In this document: piece after piece, positions 28,634-38,155 of the stretch
Numbering within the stretch: position 1 is the first letter of the stretch
Layout of the letters: each line of letters begins with the position of its first letter
Assembly: GCA_949742535.1 (NCBI GenBank)
Contig: CATJQX010000118.1
Span: 1 to 62,780 of the forward strand
Direction: 5' to 3'
Length of the DNA: 62,780 bases
From: an uncultured Muribaculaceae bacterium
GTDB lineage: Bacteria; Bacteroidota; Bacteroidia; Bacteroidales; Muribaculaceae
The notes under the pieces: generated by a model
The model's database searches: none
Told to the model about the DNA's origin: nothing
The model's input: only the letters and a program-made list of their open reading frames with translations
Made by a program: the position numbers and the translations under genes

Positions 28634-29502
28634 AACTCGGTTTCTATGACACAATCGGCAGGCGCGATCACGTTGGCGTCGATAATAATCTCACCTATCG
28701 CAAGTGCCCTGATATGGCCGCTACGTGGATTCTTGACACTCACGATGGCGGAATTCACTGTCGCCTCAACGGTGCTGTCCTCGAAAGCGAGATCGCTCTC
28801 ATCGCCCATCTCACAGTCTTCCATCACCAGTCCCTCGGCATAACACAAAGGCTGTGTCCCGTTTATCTTGCATCTTACAAGACGGAGATTTTTGGAATGC
28901 CACCCGAGATACTCGCCGTTGATTTCGGAATCGTAGATGGTCACATTCTCTGTTTCCCAGAAAGCGTCTTTGGAGTTTATGACCGCGTTGCGGATAACCA
29001 CGTCGCGGCAATACTGGAAGGAGTAGTTGCCGTCCTGGCGGTAGCCGTCGATGTCGATGTTCGAGCTGTGCATGAAAAGATAATCTGCATTGGCGACTTT
29101 CACTCCGCGCAATTTCACGTTGCGGCAACCCCAGAGTGTTTCCTGCGCATCGGGGATCTCCACATCCTCGATATCAAGATTCTCCATTTCACGGAACATC
29201 TTGGGAGCGTCGACTTTAGTATGCTTCATCACCAGATCGCGGGAATACCACAAAGCCGCCCTCGCACCCGGAGTAAACGTGCAGTCCACTATCCTGAAGC
29301 CGTCGGTGTGCCAGAACGGATATTTACCCTCGAACAGGCAACGCTCAGCAACGATACCGGCCGTGCGCTTCAATGCCGATTCACCGGCATGGAACACACA
29401 GTCTGTCAAAGCCACATCTTTCACGGCAAACAGTGCGCGCTCCCCTCCGAACTCTTTTCCGGAAACACTCTTCATATCTTTTTCCTCTTTCATTGTCTTC
29501 AT
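28630..29502 (-). CDS. DUF3737-like right-handed beta-helix protein
   Basis: Repeated beta-helix rungs (DCVFHAGESALK, WHTDGFRIVDCTF, ENVTIYDSEINGEYLGWHSKNLRLVRCKINGTQPLCY); start uncertain; ATGA overlap with downstream gene. Confidence 0.85.
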   Translation of the reverse strand: MKTMKEEKDMKSVSGKEFGGERALFAVKDVALTDCVFHAGESALKRTAGIVAERCLFEGKYPFWHTDGFRIVDCTFTPGARAALWYSRDLVMKHTKVDAPKMFREMENLDIEDVEIPDAQETLWGCRNVKLRGVKVANADYLFMHSSNIDIDGYRQDGNYSFQYCRDVVIRNAVINSKDAFWETENVTIYDSEINGEYLGWHSKNLRLVRCKINGTQPLCYAEGLVMEDCEMGDESDLAFEDSTVEATVNSAIVSVKNPRSGHIRALAIGEIIIDANVIAPADCVIETEL

Positions 29503-29688
29503 TTTCTGGTTTATCATTCCACACTGCCCATCGGTCATGGTTTGTGATTGCAAAATTACGCAACTTTCACTCCACGCGCAATATCATAATCCACGCTAAA
29601 CCTACCATTTTTCAGCGAGCGGCGCCAAACCATACCTGACATAAGTTTGTTTAACATACGGAAACAAAAAATTAAAAACTTTATCAAC

Positions 29689-30189
29689 ATGAAAGAACAT
29701 CTCACCATCGCCCTGGTGGCACATGACCACAGAAAAGCCGATATGGTAGACTGGGCGAAGTATAACGCCGAATATCTTTCAAAACATCATCTGGTATGCA
29801 CCGGCACCACCGGAGGCCTGATCAAGAAAGCCTTCGACGAAGAAGGGGTACAGGCAAACATAGAGTGCATGAACTCCGGACCGATGGGAGGAGACGCCGA
29901 AATCGCCGCCAAAGTGGTGCGAAACGAAATAGACCTGGCCGTATTCCTGATCGACGACCTCAATCCACAGCCCCACGAAGCTGACATTCAGATGCTTCTG
30001 CGCCAGTGCCGCCTTCACAATGTGCCGATCGCCTGCAACCGCGTAAGTGCAGACCTCATGATATCGAGCACCCTCTGGAATGACCCGGCGTATCATCCTG
30101 CCGCACAGAGCTATACGGAATTCCATCGCACCCCCGAGAATACTCCTGAACCTAAACAGAACAACTGCGGGGAGGGACAGGACACATAA
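29689..30189 (+). CDS. mgsA: Methylglyoxal synthase
   Basis: ALVAHDHRKADMVDW, GTTGG, SGPMGGDAEIA, FLIDDLNPQPHEADI, ACNRVSADLMISS. Confidence 0.96.
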   Translation: MKEHLTIALVAHDHRKADMVDWAKYNAEYLSKHHLVCTGTTGGLIKKAFDEEGVQANIECMNSGPMGGDAEIAAKVVRNEIDLAVFLIDDLNPQPHEADIQMLLRQCRLHNVPIACNRVSADLMISSTLWNDPAYHPAAQSYTEFHRTPENTPEPKQNNCGEGQDT

Positions 30190-30235
30190 ATTAAAAAAAA
30201 TTTGCAACCGGGAGAGCCAAAAAGATGTTGAATAG

Positions 30236-30267
30236 TTTGGATGAATGTTAAAAACTTTTTAACTTTG
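30236..30267 (+). promoter_or_regulatory. sigma-ABfr-type promoter for OmpA-like gene
   Basis: TTTG-N20-TAACTTTG. Confidence 0.85.
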
Positions 30268-30292
30268 TGGCCAAACAATAAACAGAGAAATT

Positions 30293-31459
30293 ATGAAGAA
30301 GGTTATTTTGTTGACAGCTATTGCCTTAAGCTCGCTCTGCGCATCCGCTCAGACCACAGTGGCAGGCAGCAAGTTTACCGACAACTGGAGTTTCACTCTC
30401 AAAGGTGGCGCCGTTCTTTCATCCAAGGCTGTAGGCAGCCACGGGTTCTGGAAAGATGGCCGCGGCGTAGTAGGTGCAGAACTCCGCAAACAGATCACAC
30501 CGGTCCTCGGTCTCGGTGCCGAAGGTGAATGGAGCATCAACACCTCCTCCTGGTATCCGGTAAAATCAGCCAACGTATTCGACCATCAGTATGTCGGTGT
30601 GTTTGGCGCATTGAATCTCTCTAATGCTTTCGCTGGCTATGCCGGCATGCCGCGCGTGTTTGAAATGGAACTCGTGGCAGGTACCGGATGGCTGCACGCA
30701 TATTATCCCCACACTACTTGCGACGACGGCAACTCCTGGGCAACCAAGGTAGGTCTGAATTTCAACTTCAACCTCGGCGCAAGCCGCGCATGGACACTCG
30801 CCGTGAAACCCGCATACATCTGGAACATGAACGGCAACCCCAGCCCCAACGTGCTCGGATATGCCGCCGACTACAACGCCAACTACGGCGGTCTGGAGCT
30901 CGAGGCTGGTATCACCTACCACTTCGGCAACTCCAACGGCACACACCACTTCGTTGTTGTCCGTCCTTATGACCAGAACGAGATCGACGCACTCAACGCA
31001 CAGATCAACGCACTCCGCGCTGACCTCGACGCATGCGGCGCCAACAACGCTGCCCTGCTCGCACAGCTCGCCGACCTCCAGGCCCAGCTCGACGCCTGCA
31101 ACCGTCGCCCCGCTGCCGTTGAGAAAGTTGTCAAAGACCTCAACAACATCCGCTATGTGTTCTTCAACTGTGGTTCTTCCACAATCCAGGCCAACCAACA
31201 GCCCAATATCGCAATGGTTGCCGATCAGCTCAAAGAGAACAAGAGCGCTACTGTAACCGTAAAGGGTTACGCTTCGAAAGACGGCTCTCTCGCATTCAAC
31301 AAGAAGCTCGCCCAGCGTCGTGCGGAAGCTGTGAAGAAAGCTCTCGTAAAACGCTATGGCATCGCTGCTGACCGCATCCAGGCAGAAGGCATGGGTATCG
31401 GTGACCTCTTCGAGGAGAACTCATGGAACCGCGTAAGCGTATGCACAGTTAACGAATAA
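30293..31459 (+). CDS. OmpA-family outer membrane protein (beta-barrel, coiled-coil, OmpA C-terminal peptidoglycan-binding domain)
   Basis: Signal peptide; heptad-like NAQINALRADLDACGANNAALLAQLADLQAQLDAC; VTVKGYASKDGSLAFNKKLAQRRAEAVKKAL. Confidence 0.95.
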   Translation: MKKVILLTAIALSSLCASAQTTVAGSKFTDNWSFTLKGGAVLSSKAVGSHGFWKDGRGVVGAELRKQITPVLGLGAEGEWSINTSSWYPVKSANVFDHQYVGVFGALNLSNAFAGYAGMPRVFEMELVAGTGWLHAYYPHTTCDDGNSWATKVGLNFNFNLGASRAWTLAVKPAYIWNMNGNPSPNVLGYAADYNANYGGLELEAGITYHFGNSNGTHHFVVVRPYDQNEIDALNAQINALRADLDACGANNAALLAQLADLQAQLDACNRRPAAVEKVVKDLNNIRYVFFNCGSSTIQANQQPNIAMVADQLKENKSATVTVKGYASKDGSLAFNKKLAQRRAEAVKKALVKRYGIAADRIQAEGMGIGDLFEENSWNRVSVCTVNE

Positions 31460-31479
31460 GCATTAACCGCATATAACAC

Positions 31480-31525
31480 AAAACCGTGGCGTCAGCTTTC
31501 AGAACTGACGCCCCGGTTTTGTTTA
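31480..31525 (+). terminator. Terminator downstream of OmpA-like gene
   Basis: AAAACCG..GCGTCAG...CTGACGC..CGGTTTTG stem. Confidence 0.85.
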
Positions 31526-31642
31526 TCCTACAGAAAGAGTTAAAAAACTGCTTGCATGCGAAGTTGCGTAGCTCGGGGCTGAGAACGAGTAGCGGCAAAA
31601 GGAAGCATCTTAAAATAGGACACACTACTCCATTATAAGTAT

Positions 31643-32881
31643 ATGAACAAATTAATCTACATACTCTCTGTGATTGTGGTGATAACCATGAGCTGTTCCC
31701 GCAATACATACAAATTTCTTCCCAACGAAAGAGGCAGCATGGACATGGCAGCTACGCAAAACGACGAGGATGTAGCGGTTCAAGAACCGGCCTGGACATA
31801 CTATGAGCGGCTTTCACTCGCTCTGGGATGCGACTCCAACTGCATCGGCATAAGTTCAGACATGACACTTCCCGACTGGTACTCCGGATGCTTTGTTAAC
31901 GACAAAGACCGTCTGACCATCAACGTGATCGGAGACTCGCTCCAGCTCAGGAAAATGCTTCAGGATATGCTTCAGGGAGACGAGTTTGACATGGGCATGG
32001 GATTGTACAGTTGTAACGAACAACGAGACGTGACCAATTCGCTCATGAACACCGTGGAACGCAACTCCATACGCATGAACATAAGTTGCAGCTCGAATGT
32101 CGACGGAACCGTGAGCGTGACAATAGAAGCCCCAAACGACTCTGCGATAGAAGCATTCAGAAAAGGGGTGTTCGACTCCCCGCTATTACGGTTCAAACGA
32201 GCCGACAAAGTGGGAATAATTCTTGAAAAAGAAGAAATTGAAATCAATGAACCGCAACCCGACAGACACTCTTATATCACACATGAGACGCCGCCGCAAT
32301 TTCCGGGAGGCGACAATGCCATGATCAACTATATCTATGACAATCTGAGGTATCCCCAAGAGGCATATGATGAAAACATTCAAGGCAGGGTTGTTTTGCA
32401 GTTTCTTGTTGACAAGACCGGAAGTGTTGATTCTATTAAAGTGGTGAAGAGCAAGGATCCTTATCTTGATGCGGAAGCCGTTAGAATAGTGAAGTCTTTC
32501 CCGAAATTTACCCCCGGCAAATCCAATTCAATTCTAATCAATCAATGGATCGCGTTGCCTGTTATGTTTAAAAAGACTGATTATGACGATAGGATAAACA
32601 CGAAATACCCAGCCTTTCAATATGACAATGGCGATGATTATGTCAGAGATGGCCTTTACCGCATAGTAAACGGGAGAGGAAAGATTGGATATGCCGATGA
32701 GACAGGAAATACGGTGATAACACCCAGGTTTTCATTTGGATTCCCTTTTGAAAACGGGAAAGCCAAAGTCACTGACTCCGGACATGAGAAAGAAGTGGAG
32801 GGAAGCCGGGGCGAATACCATTGTTGGGAAAGCGATGACTGGTATTACATTGACAAACACGGTCGGAAATTAGACTTCTGA
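31643..32881 (+). CDS. Lipoprotein with TonB C-terminal domain and WG-repeat-like C-terminus
   Basis: Lipobox VITMSC; PPQFPGGDNAMINYIYDNLRYPQEA...GRVVLQFLVDKTGSVDSIKVVKSKDPYLDAEAVRIVKSFPKFTPGK (TonB_C); GKIGYADETGNTVITPRFSFGFPFENGKAKV (WG). Confidence 0.85.
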   Translation: MNKLIYILSVIVVITMSCSRNTYKFLPNERGSMDMAATQNDEDVAVQEPAWTYYERLSLALGCDSNCIGISSDMTLPDWYSGCFVNDKDRLTINVIGDSLQLRKMLQDMLQGDEFDMGMGLYSCNEQRDVTNSLMNTVERNSIRMNISCSSNVDGTVSVTIEAPNDSAIEAFRKGVFDSPLLRFKRADKVGIILEKEEIEINEPQPDRHSYITHETPPQFPGGDNAMINYIYDNLRYPQEAYDENIQGRVVLQFLVDKTGSVDSIKVVKSKDPYLDAEAVRIVKSFPKFTPGKSNSILINQWIALPVMFKKTDYDDRINTKYPAFQYDNGDDYVRDGLYRIVNGRGKIGYADETGNTVITPRFSFGFPFENGKAKVTDSGHEKEVEGSRGEYHCWESDDWYYIDKHGRKLDF

Positions 32882-32899
32882 AATTACCGCATTAAAAAA

Positions 32900-32943
32900 G
32901 CGGTGGTGCCAGAGAATGCGCAGATTCTGACACCACCGCCTTT
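32900..32943. terminator. Bidirectional terminator between convergent genes
   Basis: GCGGTGGTG.CAGA...TCTG.CACCACCGC flanked by A/T tracts. Confidence 0.85.
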
Positions 32944-32971
32944 GTTATTCCATGTTACCGTTGTAAGAAAT

Positions 32972-34483
32972 TCACTCCTCTTTTTGAGCGGGCTTGTCGG
33001 CTGACTGCGGCTTTTTAGGACGCGAACATGGAAGAGTAAAGATGAACTCAAGACCTCCACCTTTGCGGTTGCGCACTGTGATGGAGCCACCCATTGTAAT
33101 GATGCTGCTTTTGACAATAGGTAGTCCGAGCCCGGTACCTCCAGCCTTGCGCGACCGCCCGGAATCCACACGGTAAAAACGGTCAAACAGATGCGGGATA
33201 TGCTCATCTCCCACTCCGGTTCCGTTATCGTAAAAAGCGAATGTCATATAACGGTCGTTACGACCTAAGAGCTCTATACCCATTTCGGTACCTTGCGAAT
33301 AGGCGGCACTGTTTTTGATCAGGTTCTGGAGCACAGAATTAAGCAACCCTTCGTTGCCGAAAATGTTGCAACCCACAGGTATGTTATAGCGGAAATCCAT
33401 TCCATGTATAATACCGGACTTCGCAACATCATCGGCAAGAGTGAATATTGTGGAATGGAAATCAATCTCTTTGATAGGTATGCTGTTGCCAGACTCGTCA
33501 AGACGTGTCATAGTAGACAGGTCGTTAAGCATTGACACAAGACGCTCCACATTTGCCTGTGTTTTCCCAAGAAAATGCGCACGATCCTTTTCCGGCATAT
33601 CAGGTTGATTGATAAGCATCTCTATATATGCCTTGATTATTCCTATGGGGGTTTTCAGCTCATGGGATATATTATCCGTGAGCATTTTTTTCATATTGTT
33701 TTTCTCCTGAGTGGCTTTCAGGGCGATAACATGTTCACGCTCACGCCTTACGTTAGCCTGCATGCGCGAATTATAAATAGCCACAATCTGGCGTGAAATC
33801 TCACCGATCTCATCGGAGGGAAAATCTCCCATAGGAATAAAATCCTTGTCTGATGCCGCACGCTGTGCGAAATCATGTAGGAGTGTCACATTCTTGGCCT
33901 GATGCGACGTTGTGATATAAGCCAGAAGAGTGCCTAAAGCACCTACCATAAGAATAGAAATCCATATGATGGGATCTATCGAAGCTGCTTGTGTGATCTT
34001 GGTGGAACGCGGCACTGCCACACGTATGTCAAGAGCGCCATCGGCCGTTATACGGCTGGAATAGTAATATAGTTTCTTTCTTTCGACTCCGAGATCCTTA
34101 TCCATCAGACGCAGCAGACGCGTACCGTCGCTCTGGCTTACACGCCCATGCTCGAAAGCTGTCTGCGGAACGGCATACCTCCCCTCTCCCACTACCGCTA
34201 TCTGCCTGCGCGAACGCAGGTCATATACCTGTATGACGATATCAGACAGGTATGTGTCATCCAGATATTTCTTTACAAACGCGATTGTCTGACGCAAGTC
34301 GTTGACCGAGGTCTGCGCGTCGGCGATGCTGGAAGCCGCCAGGTCTATACGTTCTACAATGCTTTCGCGCCGGAACTTATGCTCTTCCCGTACCACAAGA
34401 TAGGCAAATCCGAGCAGCACAGCCCAGATACAGCCTGCCGCAACCAGAAAAAGCCGCAGATGATATTTTATACGACGTTTCAT
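32972..34483 (-). CDS. Sensor histidine kinase (two TM, periplasmic sensor, HisKA/HATPase)
   Basis: DNISHELKTPIGIIKAYIEML H-box; NLIKNSAAYS N-box; GTGVGDEHIPHLFDRFYR; GGTGLGLPIVK. Confidence 0.95.
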   Translation of the reverse strand: MKRRIKYHLRLFLVAAGCIWAVLLGFAYLVVREEHKFRRESIVERIDLAASSIADAQTSVNDLRQTIAFVKKYLDDTYLSDIVIQVYDLRSRRQIAVVGEGRYAVPQTAFEHGRVSQSDGTRLLRLMDKDLGVERKKLYYYSSRITADGALDIRVAVPRSTKITQAASIDPIIWISILMVGALGTLLAYITTSHQAKNVTLLHDFAQRAASDKDFIPMGDFPSDEIGEISRQIVAIYNSRMQANVRREREHVIALKATQEKNNMKKMLTDNISHELKTPIGIIKAYIEMLINQPDMPEKDRAHFLGKTQANVERLVSMLNDLSTMTRLDESGNSIPIKEIDFHSTIFTLADDVAKSGIIHGMDFRYNIPVGCNIFGNEGLLNSVLQNLIKNSAAYSQGTEMGIELLGRNDRYMTFAFYDNGTGVGDEHIPHLFDRFYRVDSGRSRKAGGTGLGLPIVKSSIITMGGSITVRNRKGGGLEFIFTLPCSRPKKPQSADKPAQKEE

Positions 34484-34499
34484 CCGGCTATCCGCAAAA

Positions 34500-35231
34500 T
34501 CAGTTCACTTCCGCTTTGAAACCGTATCCGAATCCCAGGCGTGTGATGATATTCTCACCATACACCCCGAGTTTCTTGCGCAGGCGCGCCACATTGGTAT
34601 CTATAGAGCGGTTCGTGACCTGTGCATCCCACACCTGGTTCATGATTTCCGCGCGCGAATGTATGCGCTCACGGTGGTTGAGGAAGAAATGCAGCAGATC
34701 AAACTCTGTTTTGGTAAGCCCTATGTCTTTCCCGTTTATATAACACACTTTCTCGTTGCGGTCGAGACGCAGGTTTTTGAATGTGATATCCGGCTCGTAA
34801 TGCGGCTTCGGGGATGCCAATACCACGGGGGGCTGCTGCATATAGCCTATAGGCGTGATCGACTGGGTACGGCGTAATACGGCGCGCACACGGGCTATGA
34901 CCTCGCCGATATTGAACGGCTTGGTGATATAATCGTCGGCGCCTATGTTAAGCCCCATGACCATATCGTCCTCCCCGTCAAGAGCCGAGCAGAAGATTAT
35001 GGGCACATTCTCGACCACAGGGTTGTTGCGCACACGTTTGGCGAAATCGAAACCGCTCAGACGCTCCATCATTATGTCCACTATCATCAGATTGTAGACA
35101 GACAGATCGTAACCCAGCGCGGTCTCTGCACTATCGGCGGTATCCACTTCATAGCCCTCCTTCTCAAGGTTGTACTTAAGAATCTCGCACCAGGACTCTT
35201 CGTCGTCTATAACCAGTATCCGAACTCTCAT
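34500..35231 (-). CDS. OmpR/PhoB-family response regulator
   Basis: Receiver VIDDEESW...MIVDIMME...KPFNIGEV; C-terminal winged helix LTKTEFDLLHFFLNHRERIHSRAEIMNQVW. Confidence 0.95.
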   Translation of the reverse strand: MRVRILVIDDEESWCEILKYNLEKEGYEVDTADSAETALGYDLSVYNLMIVDIMMERLSGFDFAKRVRNNPVVENVPIIFCSALDGEDDMVMGLNIGADDYITKPFNIGEVIARVRAVLRRTQSITPIGYMQQPPVVLASPKPHYEPDITFKNLRLDRNEKVCYINGKDIGLTKTEFDLLHFFLNHRERIHSRAEIMNQVWDAQVTNRSIDTNVARLRKKLGVYGENIITRLGFGYGFKAEVN

Positions 35232-35507
35232 ATTTGATTGTTTGTAATATTATTGATCCTATGAATTGTCAAAATAAGATAACGTAGCCGCAGTTGCCCC
35301 TGCAGCCAAGTTATCACATTTTATGCTCTTTATTTTCTGTTATAAAGGTAATGAGAATATATGGTTTAAATACCGTTCAAGATGTTAAACAACGTTAAAC
35401 CGACATATCTGCCGAACAAACCGCCCTCCCCGATGTTCTAAAGTTATAATTACTATATTTGCACTGTGTTTTTTTCATGGTATTAGATTTAAGGTTAAAG
35501 ATAAATT

Positions 35508-35539
35508 AAAACAGGCTGTCGTGAGACAGCCTGTTTTTT
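35508..35539 (-). terminator. Terminator downstream of ABC exporter gene
   Basis: AAAACAGGCTGTC-gtga-GACAGCCTGTTTT with T tracts. Confidence 0.85.
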
Positions 35540-35589
35540 CTTGTTCCAAACCCTGGCGGCGCATGAACCGTGGCCGGTTACGGAAACTG

Positions 35590-37419
35590 TCAGAATTTCT
35601 GCATGTCAACCAGATGACGGTAATATCCGTTCATGGCCAGAAGTTCGTCGTGCGTGCCTCGCTCCACGATACGGCCTTCATGAAGAACACATATCAGATC
35701 GGCGTTTTTGATGGTGGACAGACGGTGGGCTATCACAATGGTCGTGCGTCCGTCCATCAGGCGTTCCAAAGCCTCCTGCACAAGTTTCTCGCTTTCCGAA
35801 TCAAGCGCCGACGTGGCTTCGTCAAGTATCAGCAGCGGAGGATTCTTGAGGATAGCGCGCGCTATTGATATACGCTGGCGCTGTCCTCCCGACAAACGGC
35901 ATCCCCTGTCACCGATATTGGTGTCATAGCCCTGCTCCGAGGCCATGATGAAATCATGTGCGTTAGCCACTTTGGCAGCCTTTACCACATCCTCCATAGT
36001 GGCGTTTTCCACGCCGAAAGTTATATTGTTGTAAAAACTGTCGTTGAAAAGTATGGCTTCCTGGTTCACATTACCCATGAAAGAGCGCAGATCGTGAACC
36101 CGTATGTCGCGGATATCCACACCGTCGACTTTCACAGCACCTTTCTGCACATCATAAAAGCGGGGCAAGAGATCTGCCATAGTGGATTTTCCGGACCCCG
36201 ACTGACCAACCAGGGCTACAGTGGCGCCTGCCGGCACATCAAGGCTCACATCGTGGAGCACTTCATTGTCGCCATACGAGAATGTCACGTCATCATAGGT
36301 GATGCGTCCCTGCAGATCCTTTATCTCTTTCGGGTGCGCGGGATCCTTTATCGGATTTTCCGCGGCGAGTATCTTATCCACACGCTCCATCGAGGCCAGG
36401 CCTTTCTGGATGGAATACATGGCCTTGCTCAGATCCTTAGCCGGGTTTATGAGCGAATAGAATATGGTCATGTAAAAAATAAAATCGGCCGCATCCATAT
36501 GGGAATCACCCCCGAGGATGAGTGTGCCGCCGAACCACAGCACTATAGCCACTGCTATCGTGCCGAGGAACTCACTCATAGGATGGGCAAGCGCCTGCCT
36601 GCGGGCAATGCGGTTGGAAAGGCGGTAAAACTCCTGGTTCTCCTTATGAAACCGATCCCCCACCTTCTCCTCGGCGTTGAAGGCTTTGATAATGCGCAGA
36701 CCGCCCAGGCACTCCTCGATGTTTGACATAAGCACTCCCCACTGGTTCTGCTGCGCGAGCGACTGCCTTTTGAGCGCTTTGCCCACACGCCCCATCACCA
36801 TTCCCGCCAGAGGAAGGAGGATAAGCACAAACACCGTGAGTTTCCACGACAGAAGCACCATTATAGTAAGATACACGAGGATGGAGATAGGGTTTTTGAA
36901 CATCATGTCAAGCGACTGCATGATGGAGTTCTCTATCTCCGCCACATCGCCGCTCATGCGCGCCATGACGTCCCCCTTGCGGGCTGCCGTGAAAAATGAT
37001 ATAGGGAGTGTCACCATCTTGTCAAACACATAGTTGCGGATATCGCGCACTATGCCCGAACGCATTGGGATTATTATGTACGAGCACAGGTAGGTCACTC
37101 CCACCTTGAGACCGGTGAGGATCACGAGAGCCGCCGCCAGACCGGCAAGCGCCAGCGTGGGACCGGCCGTATTTATTGTTTCCTGTATGTAGTAATAGAA
37201 GTTGTTCAGCACCACATCCTTTGCATGGTTCCAGTCCCATGCCATAAAGGTATAATGCACAGTAGCGTCTACCTTGAACAGCATTTTCAGGATAGGCACT
37301 ATGAGGAAGAACGAGAATACGGTAAGGAACGACGCTAAGATATTGAAAAATATGTTGAGTATTACATATTTCTTGTATGGCGGCACAAAACGCCGTATAA
37401 TTTTGATAAAATCTTTCAT
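35590..37419 (-). CDS. ABC exporter (MsbA/MdlB-like, fused TM and ATPase)
   Basis: Walker A GQSGSGKST; signature LSGGQRQRISIARA; Walker B LLILDEATSALD. Confidence 0.94.
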   Translation of the reverse strand: MKDFIKIIRRFVPPYKKYVILNIFFNILASFLTVFSFFLIVPILKMLFKVDATVHYTFMAWDWNHAKDVVLNNFYYYIQETINTAGPTLALAGLAAALVILTGLKVGVTYLCSYIIIPMRSGIVRDIRNYVFDKMVTLPISFFTAARKGDVMARMSGDVAEIENSIMQSLDMMFKNPISILVYLTIMVLLSWKLTVFVLILLPLAGMVMGRVGKALKRQSLAQQNQWGVLMSNIEECLGGLRIIKAFNAEEKVGDRFHKENQEFYRLSNRIARRQALAHPMSEFLGTIAVAIVLWFGGTLILGGDSHMDAADFIFYMTIFYSLINPAKDLSKAMYSIQKGLASMERVDKILAAENPIKDPAHPKEIKDLQGRITYDDVTFSYGDNEVLHDVSLDVPAGATVALVGQSGSGKSTMADLLPRFYDVQKGAVKVDGVDIRDIRVHDLRSFMGNVNQEAILFNDSFYNNITFGVENATMEDVVKAAKVANAHDFIMASEQGYDTNIGDRGCRLSGGQRQRISIARAILKNPPLLILDEATSALDSESEKLVQEALERLMDGRTTIVIAHRLSTIKNADLICVLHEGRIVERGTHDELLAMNGYYRHLVDMQKF

Positions 37420-37556
37420 CTGCTATGCTGCGAAAACGGGAATATGCCTGTATCAAAGGTAACCACCTCGGCAGATTCCGTAATAGGCTGCAAATTTACG
37501 ATTTTTTTTTGGGCACCGCAACACCCGCCTGAGTGCCACCCCCATGAAACAACAGA

Positions 37557-37587
37557 GTGCGCCATACCTTATCGGGGTATGGCGCAC
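37557..37587 (-). terminator. Strong hairpin downstream of 2-oxoacid:acceptor oxidoreductase operon
   Basis: GTGCGCCATACC...GGTATGGCGCAC; poor U tract. Confidence 0.55.
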
Positions 37588-37615
37588 GTTATCATATGCT
37601 GAAAAAGCCAGTATC

Positions 37616-38152
37616 TTACTTCACCAGATCCATGCCGCGGCGGATGGCGGCCTCGTTTACAGGTATCAGATGGTGGTGGCGCTCAGGAAGAGCTTTCTTA
37701 AGACCACGCACCACAGCCTCGACGGGCACGTCGGGACGCATTTTCAGCAATGCCCCGAGCAATATCATGTTGTAGCTTTTTGCCTGCCCCATCTCTATGG
37801 TGGCCTCCATAGCGTCGACAGACACCACGGTTATGTCGGTGCGGGTAGGTGCGCGATGTATGCCGTAAGGATCATATATGAGCACACCGCCAGGTTTTAC
37901 TTTGCCCTCGAATTTGTCAAGGCTCTGCTGGTTCAGTATTACAGCCGTATCATATGTGTCGAGCACAGGGGAGGAGATTGGCTCGTCGCTGAGGATAACG
38001 GTAACATTTGCCGTACCGCCGCGCTGTTCTGGGCCATATGAGGGCATCCATGTGACTTCAAGATTGTTTTCCAGAGCTGCATAAGCAAGGATTTTGCCCA
38101 TGGAGAGCACGCCCTGTCCGCCGAAACCGGCTATGATAATTTCATCCTTCAT
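37616..38152 (-). CDS. 2-oxoacid:acceptor oxidoreductase gamma subunit
   Basis: IAGFGGQGVLSMGKILAYAAL, MPSYGPEQRGGTANVTVILSDEPI. Confidence 0.93.
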   Translation of the reverse strand: MKDEIIIAGFGGQGVLSMGKILAYAALENNLEVTWMPSYGPEQRGGTANVTVILSDEPISSPVLDTYDTAVILNQQSLDKFEGKVKPGGVLIYDPYGIHRAPTRTDITVVSVDAMEATIEMGQAKSYNMILLGALLKMRPDVPVEAVVRGLKKALPERHHHLIPVNEAAIRRGMDLVK

Positions 38153-38155
38153 GGT

